From Trileptium ribeirensis (taxonomy: Eukaryota > Nematoda > Enoplea > Enoplida > Thoracostomopsidae): a stretch of 64,000 nucleotides of DNA. The notes beneath the pieces were generated by a model. It made no database searches. It had not been told where the DNA came from and saw nothing but the letters and a program-made list of their open reading frames with translations. The translations under genes and the position numbers were made by a program. Positions 10,769 to 21,016 of the stretch are shown piece by piece. The stretch covers positions 1 through 64,000 of the forward strand of contig JASANE010017456.1 in assembly GCA_030248225.1 (NCBI GenBank). Direction: 5' to 3'. Position 1 is the first letter of the stretch. Each line of letters begins with the position of its first letter.

Positions 10769-12267
10769 TGTAGCGAAGCGAGTCCTAATGGGTATAAAAT
10801 TCTTAACTTTTGCAACGATGACCTTGTGTAATGGTTAGCACCCAGAACCTAGGACTTCACTTACTACACAAATATAATAAGTACCTAGCTTAATATTACT
10901 AAGATAAATAATCGTACGGCAATAAAATAATAAACTGTTTGAATCGACAAGGTGGATCTAAGGATCCGACTAATAAATTAATATTAATGCTCGAGCAAAC
11001 TTTATGAACTACAAGGTGGATCCGTCGATCCGGCCTAAGCTTTGACTTATGCTTAGCTCAACCTAGTCAATAAGATTTATCGGAGCACCCCTGTGCTCTC
11101 AAAAGAAAAATTTCGGAGCAGCCCTCTGCTCTCAGGAAGAAATTTTTCGGAGCAGCCCGTCTGCTCTCAATAACCCAAGAAAATGTGGAGCACCCCGTGT
11201 GCTCTCAATAAACCCCAAATTTTTGTTAAACTCGGAATCAGCGCTAAGTCTTAGCTTTATGTAACTACTGCCTAGCTAGACCAGTGTTAAATAACAAGGT
11301 GCCGTATGGCTTGTAAGCTAAAAAAATTAGACAATAAACGACACTTACTCTGAGATCTCCGATCGCGACTGACTCTGTAAACTAACTGCTGCAGCTAACT
11401 CTGCAGTCGATGGCAGCAACTGCCTCGCTGATCGAACAAAATCTGAGTTTAAATACCCTAGAATCTGGGCTGGCGAGGTCTAGATAGTCAGCTGTAATTC
11501 TTAGAAATTGAATAAATTTTAAATCGTTGCTAAAAATATCTTTAAAATAATTATTACCACCCAGCAACAACACACCAAGCTTGACATTTTAAACAAATAT
11601 TATATGCTGCAGCATTTTCAATAATACAGTAAATCAAAAGTTTTTTGCGACAAAAAATCCTGAAGCTATTAGACACGTTTCACAAAATCTTTACAGTTGC
11701 TGCTGCAGATCAGCATCAAAAATAATAATTAAAATAATTATAATTTTAAAGTTGATATTTTAATTACGACAGAAAAATTTGCTTAAATTCGACGCCCTAT
11801 ACGGGCACCTTGTAGACTATAACAAATCTCGCAAATCGCAAGAACTGATGTAAAAATTGGTAAAATATATGCCAAATACTTATGTTTATCTCAAATTCGC
11901 GAGCACCGCAACGATAAATCGTAGACTTCCATAATAATTCTTCAATTTTGGAGCCGCCGATCGTGTCTGAAGAAATTGTTTCAGTGAGTCTAAAACCTGC
12001 AAAAAGCTCCAATAACACTACGTTGTCACTTTAAATCCATCGTCTTACAGTAATGCTTGCAAAAACTCTATGCCTTTCCGCCGACATTATGTGAAAGGTT
12101 GAATCTGATAAGAGGTTATACACATAATGACTCACAACATACGAAACAATGAAACTTATATTTTACAGAAATAAAACTCTAGAAACTTCAAGATATCAGC
12201 TGCATATTTGTTTCGTATTTTCAAAACGTTTGCGATGAAGCGAATAACTCAGACACACTTTGTTACA
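10769..12267 (-). repeat. LTR (5' LTR of the minus-strand element)
   Basis: 1,499 bp partner of 4,884-6,383, same TG...CA ends, followed by the duplicated ATAG. Carries the same hairpin array (about 11,083-11,204) and the tRNA-Gln D-arm-like stretch. The promoter should lie within it on the minus strand, but I could not place a TATA box with confidence. Confidence 0.97.
10825..10841 (+). promoter_or_regulatory. tRNA-Gln D-arm-like stretch in U5, 58 nt from PBS
   Basis: The 17-nt stretch tgtgtaatggttagcac matches the tRNA-Gln D-arm. In the element RNA this is complementary to the primer tRNA and lies in U5, close to the PBS for the same tRNA. Known parallels are the extra primer contacts of Ty1/Ty3 and the primer-activation signal of lentiviruses. 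The role here is inferred. Confidence 0.7.
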
Positions 12268-12271
12268 ATAG
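12268..12271 (+). repeat. Target-site duplication ATAG, right
   Basis: Partner of 4,880-4,883. Confidence 0.9.
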
Positions 12272-14060
12272 GATTGAGTTGACTGAGTCGAAAGCGGCTA
12301 AAAATTGTACTAATGAAACCACCGTATTGCCACGTAATTCATGGAGAGTTTGCAGTATCTGTATGGTGAAGATTTGGTCCGTACAGCTGTGACAAGAACG
12401 GAAGAAGGCCTCGTGTTCGCGTTTGAAATCCTCATAGCAAGAGTGGAATCTAAGCAGAACCATGATTTATAGCGCAATCGGAAGCAGCGGTATGCCTCGA
12501 TAATTTTTACATTACGTAGAATATCCTTTCTTAAACAAGCACAAAAACACCACCGTGTTCCATTCCGCGGGTTTCTGTATATACCATATTACATGGAACA
12601 GCTTTCCTTTCCCCACGCGAACGCCAATATCTCCGGAGCAGCTCTGAAGGCCACTAGTGGCACTCCGTCAACACATGATGCTTTAGCCTATTTGAGTGCT
12701 TAAATACCGTCGGTTATTTCGAAGGATGAAGGCTATACATCAGGACAATTGATCTCATATTCACCTTGGTATTCCAAATCGTCGAGCTTAATAGGCACTT
12801 CCGGCGGCTTTGCATTCACGAGTTGTTAGAAATGCTCCTTCTATCGCTCCAATCGCTTTGTGTCATCGCAAATAACGTTGCCGATGGAGTCGCGTATAGT
12901 TACACTGATTGCGCCAGATTGGTTGGATATTTATAGGATATTGATGAACAACGTTTTGTGGTCACCCACATGATTGGCGTGATTGAATTCGTCAATGACA
13001 CGCGACGAGTAGGCATCAGAATGATTTTGGGTTGTTATTAGCATGTAGCCTTTGAATTCGGTCTTCGCATATAGCCGTTGGTTACTTTAGCTTGCTGAGC
13101 TAGTTTTGAAGCGGCGTACTACACCCAGGTAAGATTTTCCTTTTTAGCGCACTTTAGCGATGCTTTGATTTTCCACCTGCAGGGTGTCTCGAATGTCATT
13201 CCAGACGTCATCAACGTTTGAATCAGGTTTAGTGGTCGAGAGTATGGCAAAGTGATGGTTTTAGCGAGCATCGGAACTTCAAAACTAGATTAGCCGAGAG
13301 CTGAGCCAGATGTTTCTTGCCTTCTTGAGGATCACACTCTGCAGTAGTTCCGATGCTCGTTAAAAACCATCGCTTTGCGATACTCTCAACCGCTAAACTT
13401 GGTTCAAACGTTGATGACGTCTGGAATGACATTCGGGACACGCTGCTGGTTAAAAATCAAAGCATCGCTAAAGTACACTAAAAAGGAAAATCTTACCTGG
13501 GTGTAGGACGCCTCTCTTCAAAGCTGGCTCAGCTCTCGGCTAATCTAGTTTTGAGCAGCTTAAGCCGGCGCACCTTCGCTACAAGCACGGCGTGATAGGT
13601 GTCAACTATAGTTTTCCCAGTAGGATAGACAGTCATAAACATAGCTATGCCCACGAGACTTAGCAGGACAAAGTCGGACTGTGTACGATACGAGGCATGG
13701 CGTGCTTGCCAGGTTTTAAGATGTCGGTTTTTGAGCTTGAAAGCGGTACTGCTGATGTACAGGTCCGACACTTCAGCAAATAACGAAAGTCAAAATGCGT
13801 TGTCATTTAAGCTGACCACATTGTACCTGCCAAATGTAGATGTGTCTTCAGTCCATGGTCCCATTTGCGCATTGAAGTCGCCACAGACCATAAGGGCGTC
13901 GCTTGGTGAATACGAATTGACCACTTCAAAAAATGGTGTAGAAGGCGTCTTTGATCTCTGTAGCGCTGGCTTCAGTTGAAGCGTAAGCTGCAACTGATAT
14001 ATATGTATATATAAATCTAATTTATATATACATGTGCATTGTATAACGGTAAACAAAAAT
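12272..14060 (-). pseudogene. RTE-like LINE, 5' part (endonuclease to RT)
   Basis: Reading from about 14,000 downward: MVCGDFNAQMGPWTED (apurinic-type endonuclease GDFN block), then STAFKLKNRHLKTWQ and a later VLVAKVRRLKLLKTR stretch ending the endonuclease, then PPEVPIKLDDLEYQGEYEIN (linker before RT, about 12,770-12,830), and DQIFTIQILQTLHELRG with AFDSV (RT motifs 2/3, 12,272-12,400). These blocks and their order are those of RTE/BovB-type LINEs. Many frameshifts and stops make it a pseudogene. The AFDSV block is cut by the LTR element and the frame resumes at 4,878. Confidence 0.85.
13112..13555. repeat. Inverted duplication within the LINE
   Basis: Plus-strand 13,112-13,275 (from acacccaggtaagatttt) recurs inverted at about 13,345-13,507 (ending aatcttacctgggtgt), with only scattered differences. 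A flanking piece at 13,277-13,309 recurs inverted at 13,522-13,554. The two inverted pairs have different centres, so this is a rearranged inverted duplication rather than a simple hairpin. It covers the endonuclease-RT junction of the RTE-like element. Confidence 0.85.
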
Positions 14061-14520
14061 TTATCGCAGCAGTGGATAGTTCAGTTGAGAATGACGTGAA
14101 CTAGTCGCAGCTACAAAGAATCCTTAGCGGTCTTCGTATAGCCAGCACATAGTACATACTGCTTATGCTCCAATGCTGACGCACAGCTTCACAATTCCGA
14201 CTTCGATCCCCTTCTACTTGTCTAAAACAGTGGCATATCGAGAGGGGTTTCGGACCTCCCACACTGAGCCAACAAAATTTTTTTATAAAAGGTCCCCGTG
14301 TTGAAACGTTTCCGCCAAGCTTCCGAAAACGACTCTGCCCTCCAGTCGGTTCTTTCCTTTCTATCGTTATGATGTAGATTAAGGCATCGGACCTGTGCCA
14401 TGATAAAACGCTCTTGGATGCGCCGCTGTCTAATGATTATGTTATACAATTAGCGTAAAACTAGTAAATGCGTGCATATATTGTGTGGAATTAACTGCGT
14501 GGACATAATGTGGGCACAGA
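14061..14520. other. No gene seen
   Basis: Unassigned sequence upstream of the LINE endonuclease. A 75-codon minus frame at 14,222-14,449 has no recognised domain; it may be 5' LINE sequence. Confidence 0.4.
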
Positions 14521-15012
14521 AAACACAAAAGGACATTTTGAAACTAAAACACCATTCCGTAGCTACTTTTTGGTGGTTTTCCAGTGGTAAAAAGACATTT
14601 TAGGCCAAAACAGCAGTCCGTAGTTATTTTTTGGTGGTATTCAAGTGAAAAAAGAAAATTTTGATCCCAAACAGCATTCCGTAGTTACTTTTTGGCGGCA
14701 TTCAAGTGAAAAAGAAAATTTTGATCCAAAACAGCATTCCGTAGTTACTTTTTGGCGGCATTCAAGTGAAAAAGAAAATTTTGATCCCAAACAGCATTCC
14801 GTAGTTACTTTTTGGCGGCATTCAAGTGAAAAAGAAAATTTTGATCCAAAACAGCATTCCGTAGTTACTTTTTGGTGGTATTCAAATGAAAAAAAAGAAA
14901 TTTCGAGGCTAAAACAGCAGTCCGTAGCTGCTTTTTGTGATATTCAAAAAACAAAAGGAAATTTTGATCCAAAACAGCATTCCGTAGTTACTTTTTGGTG
15001 CTATTCAAGTAG
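14521..15012. repeat. 60-bp minisatellite, about 8 copies
   Basis: Unit core: gatccaaaacagcattccgt followed by agttactttttggcggcattcaagtg. The four central units (14,645-14,884) are nearly identical; outer ones diverge. As 60 is a multiple of three, the plus frame 14,645-15,043 is open and encodes a 20-residue repeat (KENFDPKQHSVVTFWRHSSE). No upstream exon or signal supports a real protein. Confidence 0.95.
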
Positions 15013-16261
15013 CCGAAGGAGACAAAAATGCGTGATGGCTTAGTAATTATTTCAGCCTTGTTACTTACACCCTAAACACATAACACTGTGCGGATATGCA
15101 CTGACAACAGTATTTTTAGTTATGGAATGTCTGCGTCTTAACGAAGTAAAATTATCAATTGTGTCTATTCCGCGCTGTTCCTGAGAGCTTAGGCTCCTTG
15201 CTTGTATTAAATTGATCTATAAACCACCGACTGATCCTGTTTGGAATGTAAACTACTAAAACGCGTTTACAGCTATGTTTACTTTGTTTCTGTGTGTTAT
15301 CTGAAATGTTGCAAACACGGCCTGAGCTGAGGTCACGCATCGTGATGTCATGGGTTTTTTGTATCAGTTTGAGGTCCACGAACAACAGTCCCAGCGCAGT
15401 ATCCAGTAAAAGCAACATGGAGAGGGACTAAAAATTTGAATTCGTATACAGCAAGCTTTAAAGAAGAAAATCATTTCCGCTCTAAGCGCTGTAGCCGTTT
15501 CCTTGATTTTGAGGGAGCTCAGGGAATTGCATTGAGGATTATTTCTCAATATGCTTACACGAAAAAGTAAATTTTGTTTTTTCATCTAAGATAGATCATT
15601 TCAAAATTATCACAGTCTTAAGCAATCATTAAAATGTTTTCAATTTTTGGTCCAAATAGACAAGCAAGCGTTCATTTACCTGTACTGGCTTCAGTTCACC
15701 ATTCATTTAGCTTTTAAATAACAGTTATATATATTGAAATATATGTTCCACAATGATTTCTATTTATAAACTCAAACTAAAATGTATACACCTATTACAA
15801 CAGAAAAATACAATGCCAATAACTTGTTCTATTATACTAGAACGGATACCATATAGTTAATGTTGCAAGTTTTATTGAATTAATCAGCTGATGACAGCTT
15901 CGATGGAACGCCAAACTGAAAGGCGTCAATTGAATTTCAAGGCTTCTTTGGTAATCTAGTTTTTTTAAAAACCATGACAGTTTTTTTCAAATTTCTATCG
16001 TTTAAACTTGTTTTGCATCGCGTATATAATAATTTTATTGTTGGTATGCTGGGCATAGAAGATCAACTAGTTTATATAAAACAGTAGCTTTTAACCAACA
16101 ACAGCAACAACGTTTATTGTGCGATTGTTTCTGTGTATTATAGTTCTGTTGCAAACCACTACTACAACTGACTCTGGTTACCAACTCAGGTAGTCACACT
16201 ATCCATGCAATGGAATGGATAGCCAAAACAAACTAATGGACCTAAACTATATAAATACCAG

Positions 16262-16300
16262 TTATGCCATCCTCGATATACTAAGCCTAAGTTAGAGCTC
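16262..16300 (+). repeat. Short dispersed repeat, copy 1
   Basis: tatgccatcctcgatatact followed by aagcctaag. Related copies lie at 17,041-17,085 (inverted) and 25,741-25,840. Confidence 0.6.
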
Positions 16301-17040
16301 TAGCCAAGAGCGTTAGGTTAACAATGGCACTTAATTTAAAAATGATTCCAATACTCGTCTACATAAAGTAAGACTGGTAGTCATTTGCTGTATGCAAATA
16401 GTGACAAAGAAGATTTTTGAACATTTTATTGCACGTTTTTGCGAACAATAAATGTTCTAGAAGTATACAGTTGTTGTATTGAAAATTATTACATATAGAT
16501 CGGTACATTTAAAAGGCAAAAATGTGTTATTTTGAATTTGAAATGTGGGGTTTGGCCCGATAATTACGGTACAAAGAGGGCAACTGTTGCTAAGTCAACA
16601 AATGGATGGGTATTCCAGCATATGACAACAAGTGCTGTAAATATTTTTCTAAATTCAATCAACCATTTCGAAGTAATAGATGACACCAAAATTACACTAA
16701 ATTTCACCAAAACCACAGCCTGTTGTGCTGTTCATTTTGTGAGCTTTCTTTCTAAATGGTGTATCTTTCTAAATGGTTGAACCGAATTGTATCAACCAAT
16801 CTTAACCTATAAATTGCAGCTACTCAATTGGTAAGGTGTTGGACCAAAATATGCGGTTTTGACATCATTATCGCCTCCTGAAGTCGTTATTAGGTTTGTA
16901 TCATTACTATAAAAAGTTGATTTGTATCAAGTATATACGTTGTAAAAAATTTAACCCAATATGTATACCTCTTACTACAATAACATCTTAACTGAATTTT
17001 AGCATGGAAATAGGGTTTTGTTCGTCCACAGCTTGCAAAC

Positions 17041-17085
17041 ATTAGACTCAGGCTTAGGCTTAGTATATCGAGCACGGAATGGTCT
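17041..17085 (-). repeat. Short dispersed repeat, copy 2
   Basis: Inverted copy: caggcttaggcttagtatat followed by cgagcacgg. It shares the cgatatactaagcctaag core of copy 1. Confidence 0.6.
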
Positions 17086-18294
17086 GAATTTTATTTCTGG
17101 CTCTCAGGGTTACTTTGACCATTGTTACAACACAAATCACTTTTTAGTAGTGTATATTGCAGCTAGGCAACAGGATGATCTATCTTACAACAAACAATGG
17201 ATAAATTTATTCGATAATAAATGACAAATTACAACTATATACCTTCCTATTTCCAACACTAACGTTTGCCGTAAAGCTAAAAAGTTATTGTTTTATTGCT
17301 GAATTAAACTGTGCATAAACCTAGGGTAAACGTCGGGGTATACTCAACGGTAGTAAATACGTCTTCAGTATTACATGTATGAATGTTTCTTGCATTAGTT
17401 AGACAACCACAGAAACAGCAGATTTGATTCATCATGACGCTATTCAGACTAAAGATCATATGTTGTTTGTTTAATTACTTCGACCATAATAATCTTACAG
17501 CACAGCTTTCATAAAATGTTTTCATGGCAAACAATATCAACCTAAATATGCAACTACATAAATGCTCCAAATTATGTTTCTTATGAATTTGAAAATAACA
17601 ACATAGACATTTTTGGTACACCTCCATAAACATACAACCCCATTTTATTACAAATTCATTCTTTCCAATAATGAAATTTTGCTTGCCTATATAAAACTGT
17701 ATCACATCAAGCCCCGAACAACTAACTACATGTCCACGATTATTAAAAACTTGCCATAAATATTGTGCCAATTTTAATAATTCGTTGTCGTCACGCAATC
17801 TCGTATTATGTAGGTATGTCTCAAAGAATAATAAACTGCTTCAATCGCTGGAATAGTATACCGCTTCAAATACAGAAGACAATATACAGCTAATAATAAC
17901 AATAATATGGTTATAAATATAGTTTTATTAGAAAAGAACCAAAAAAATACAGTTACCTCTGTATTGGGACTGACATATGTCTAGCAAATGTTTAAAGCTG
18001 TCGGAGGTCGAAACATTCATATGCGAAAAAATAATAGGGAAGTAATAATTGTGATCTACAGCGTCTTGTTTATACATAAACATATAGACCAGTATTTCTG
18101 CTTTTGTCACTACATATCTATAAACATTATTTTGTCAGAATTTTCTCTAACAAAATAACTCTCCGTAAATAAAGTAATATATTTCTTAAACATAAATATA
18201 TTACCTAAATAGATAAATTCTAAACGCCTTCGTCGGCGAAATCAAAACTACTGCCGTGAAAAATGGACTTTATCCCTACGTTACACTCCGGGAT

Positions 18295-18325
18295 AAATCA
18301 CGTTATATGCAAGAACCAGCGAGAC
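18295..18325 (+). repeat. 31-bp direct repeat, left of recombinase cassette
   Basis: Identical to 19,222-19,252 (core cgttatatgcaagaaccagc). The two copies are 927 bp apart and flank the tyrosine-recombinase frame. Confidence 0.95.
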
Positions 18326-18331
18326 TGATAA

Positions 18332-19018
18332 GTATTTGTTAGATGTGTTAATGGTATTAAAAGAAGACTAGCAAGACCCGTCAAAAAGAAGTCGCCTCTG
18401 ACGGTAGAGTTGGTAACCGACATAGTTCGCAAAAACATTTTGCCTTTCGACACTTTATCAAATTTGCGAACTGCGATTTATTTTCTTTCAAGTTATCTTG
18501 GTTTTATACGGTTTAGTGAAGTACAGTCTTTATATTTTACCGATGTTACAGTTTTTCCGGATCATTTGAAAGTTCTTATTAAAAGTAGTAAAAACGATCA
18601 GCTTCGTAAAGTAAATATTGTCATAATTGCGGCATCTGGCGATGATGTTTGTCCGGTCAATGTATTTCGTCGTTATAAAGTGGTAGTATCGGCTCATTGT
18701 TCTGACATTTCTGGTTTAAATGTTTTGTTTACGTTGCGGTACGACTCTATTTCTAAGTCATTGCGTCCAACCATGAAGCCGCTTTCTTATGATTGTGCGA
18801 ATAAAATTCTTAAATCTGCTGTTAGTGCCTACAATCTCGATCCTGCTATGTTTGGCACCCATAGTCTTAGGGCCGGTGCTGCAACGTCAGCAGATGCTAA
18901 GGGGTTATCCGGCCGATTAATTAGATTACAGGGTCGTTGGTCGGGTAATGCTACCAAAGACCGTTATATAGAAGATTCGCTTAATTATCGTATTGCTTTT
19001 TCGCGAGCATTGTTGTAA
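18332..19018 (+). pseudogene. Tyrosine recombinase of a YR retroelement, N-truncated
   Basis: The frame is open from 18,332 (after a TAA) but lacks an ATG; the first usable codon given by frame analysis is TTG at 18,410. Counting from there, the catalytic set of tyrosine recombinases is complete: R34 (GFIRFSE), lysine near 58, H151-x2-R154 (HSLRAGAAT), W177 (GRW) and nucleophile Y186 (DRYIED). Upstream residues KRRLARPVKKKSPLT are typical of DIRS/Ngaro-type YR proteins before the catalytic domain. The N-terminal core-binding domain is mostly missing. An AATAAA signal lies at about 19,203. Strand is opposite to the adjacent gag and RNase H, so it is a rearranged or separate element. Confidence 0.85.
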
Positions 19019-19221
19019 ATAAATTTTTTGGAAAATATTTCATTTTTTTCAGATTGGTTTTCTTTTCGAGTGGCTGGTGACGAGAAGACTGGCAAAGTTG
19101 GAACAGAAGCCTTGATTTTGGCATCAGTAGTAATGTAACTCGGGCATTGTTTAATATATGTGGGTTGTTATGATTTCAGACCTGAATTCAGCTTGGTTTG
19201 GAAATAAAGCGTATTCTATTC

Positions 19222-19252
19222 AAATCACGTTATATGCAAGAACCAGCGAGAC
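19222..19252 (+). repeat. 31-bp direct repeat, right of recombinase cassette
   Basis: Exact partner of 18,295-18,325. Could be a split direct repeat of a Ngaro/PAT-like element or the footprint of recombinase-mediated integration. Confidence 0.95.
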
Positions 19253-19552
19253 ATATAAGACAAAGAAAGAAGACCGAGACCCTATAGATCATCCTTGACA
19301 CAGTAGCAAACAAGTAATTTTAACGCTTCCGAATTTTTAGAAAACATTGAATTGGAGTTAGAAGCTGGCACGGTAACTCGCGAAGCATTGCGCACAATAA
19401 ACGATACGTGAACAATCTTAGCAAAATAATTGAGATTGGTTAGAAGCGGAAAAAACGGCTGAAGGCCAAAAAGGAACAATTAAAAGCATTTTATGACCGT
19501 TTTCAATGAATTTCTGCAATACTCGAGGAACGAGACGAGGTGGGGAAGCAGC
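19253..19552. other. Unassigned spacer next to YR-element remnants
   Basis: No intact frame. A plus-strand reading near 19,310-19,410 (FNASEFLENIELELEAGTV) looks protein-like but ends in stops; I do not recognise it. Confidence 0.4.
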
Positions 19553-20330
19553 CTAAGCCACTTCCAAGCTCCAGGCCTGCTCTAAAGCATCCATACCTAA
19601 TGAGCCGGACGAATAAAATTTCGAGAAAAAACGTGAAAGTTGCGCGTTTTCATTGGTCGCAAAGAGGTCAATCGTAAATGAGCCAAAACGCTTATCTAAT
19701 GCCCGGAAAAAAGCTCGTTTAATAGACCAGTCGTCAGAATCAGAAAATTTAGAATAATAATCCGCCAACCTATTTTTGTGCCGCGGAAACCAACGGACCA
19801 TAACCGTAATCCCGAATCTGGCGGCAACATCTGAAAATTGCAAAGCCAGATCATGCAAACTTTCCTTCATACTACCTGAAGTGAGTATCACCGACGCAGC
19901 CTGATTATCAGTTTTCCAAATCACTGTTTTGCCCTGCAAAACATTGCAAAACATCTGCAGACCCCGAAGTGCTGCTAAACTTTCACGATACGTCAAACTA
20001 GGTGCTATTTCGTGCGAAGAGAAACGCAATCGAGTAACCAGATTCGAACCACCGGTTCGAAAGAGAAGCGCGGTCCCCGCGGTTGCACTAGCATCCGAAC
20101 GCACTTCATAAACAGTGTCTGGAGAGGGTTCTAAAATACGCTCTGAAATAGAAGATAAACTATTTAACCAAAATAAGGCATCTGCCTGCAACTTATGCGA
20201 GATAGGGACCAAATCATCCCAATGATTTACAGCCGCCACAGCAGCATTCTCCTGTTCTGCAATAAGAACCTTTAACTCACTTTGCAGTAACTCGGCTCCA
20301 TCCACGCTGAGTGACAAACTATCAGTGTCA
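19553..20330 (-). pseudogene. RNase H domain of DIRS/Ngaro-type retroelement
   Basis: Minus frame ending at 19,553. After a short thumb-like lead (HKLQADALFWLNSLSSI), the RNase H acidic residues appear in order: VRSDASATAGTALLF, LTYRESLAALRGL, IWKTDNQAASVIL and RHKNRLADYYSKFSDSDDW. A C-terminal block FTIDLFATNENAQLSRFFS followed by MDALEQAW is typical of DIRS-like RT-RNase H proteins. The RT palm and fingers are absent: the frame follows gag directly. The open frame nominally extends to 20,662, but that part is the shadow of gag. Confidence 0.88.
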
Positions 20331-20339
20331 TGCCGGATT

Positions 20340-21010
20340 TCAGGCGGTGGAGCCAGCCGTTTCACGTTGAGGCACGGAATTCCTGGGACAGGAACTGACA
20401 AAATGGCCGGATTCACCACAGAGGAAACATTTATCCCGTGCTGTTGGCATCCTGCGTGGGCCGAAGAAACGTTGCCGAGCACTGGCGGCCCCCAACGCTC
20501 GGCCACCACGAAAGGGCTGTACCGAACTAACACCATGTGAAACATTCGATGAACCGGCACCGGACGACGAACATGCCTGTATACCCACGACAAGGTTCGC
20601 CGTCTCCGAAAAACCCAACGCTTTAGAAAGAGAAAGGAGAGAAGCCGTGCGGTAACCAACAAAATCCGACAGAAGGATTTCCTTTTTCCTCTTCCGCAAC
20701 ATGGACAGTACCTTCTTTAAACCCTTAACCAGCGAAGGCATCTTTGCACCTCGATCTTTATATGATTTTCCAACTTTATAGCATTTTTCAACACGCGTTT
20801 TAAGCTTGCGCAAAAATTCCATATGTTCATGATTTGACGGGAACTTCAAATCTGATTTACCTATTTTACAAGAATCAGATGAATCAGATGACGACGAAGT
20901 AACCCGAGATTTCCGTCGTTTCGAGGACGTCTTAGGCTGGAATGCTTGCGACCTGAAGGTGCCATCAGAAAAAATATCAAGAAAAGCGTATAACGAAACG
21001 GTACAACAAA
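20340..21010 (-). pseudogene. Gag-like protein with zinc knuckle (YR retroelement)
   Basis: Minus frame with a basic, Ser-rich start (KRRKSRVTSSSSDSSDS), a helical middle and a C-terminal CCHC knuckle CFLCGESGHFVSSC, as in DIRS/Ngaro gag proteins. The frame is open upstream to about 21,010 but no ATG is seen before 20,849, so the start is uncertain. It ends 10 bases before the RNase H domain. Together they are one element with RT deleted. Confidence 0.8.
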
Positions 21011-21016
21011 CTATGC

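Larger units (their letters stand above)
4884..12267 (-). mobile_element. LTR retroelement with gag-env and protease but no pol
   Basis: Complete insertion bounded by two LTRs (4,884-6,383 and 10,769-12,267), each with TG...CA ends, and by ATAG duplications. Transcription direction is minus. The order from the 5' LTR is PBS, Gag fused in frame to an envelope-like glycoprotein, then a retropepsin in another frame, a short tail and the 3' LTR. No RT, RNase H or integrase motif is present in the 4.4-kb interior, so replication needs helper enzymes. LTRs differ at roughly a dozen positions by eye and both main frames are open, pointing to recent insertion. It landed in the RT domain of an RTE-like LINE. 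Ty3/gypsy affinity is inferred from the Gag type, duplication size and tRNA primer. Confidence 0.95.
15013..18294. other. AT-rich region without recognised genes
   Basis: Only short, unassignable open frames. It holds two copies of a short dispersed repeat (16,262-16,300 plus; 17,041-17,085 minus) described separately. Confidence 0.5.

Noticed and set aside
17041..17056. Telomere array of nematode type (TTAGGC)
   Set aside because: Only about two to three hexamers within a dispersed repeat.
18410..18410. TTG taken as start of the recombinase
   Set aside because: The frame is open 26 codons further upstream with typical YR-family residues; the protein is N-truncated rather than starting here.
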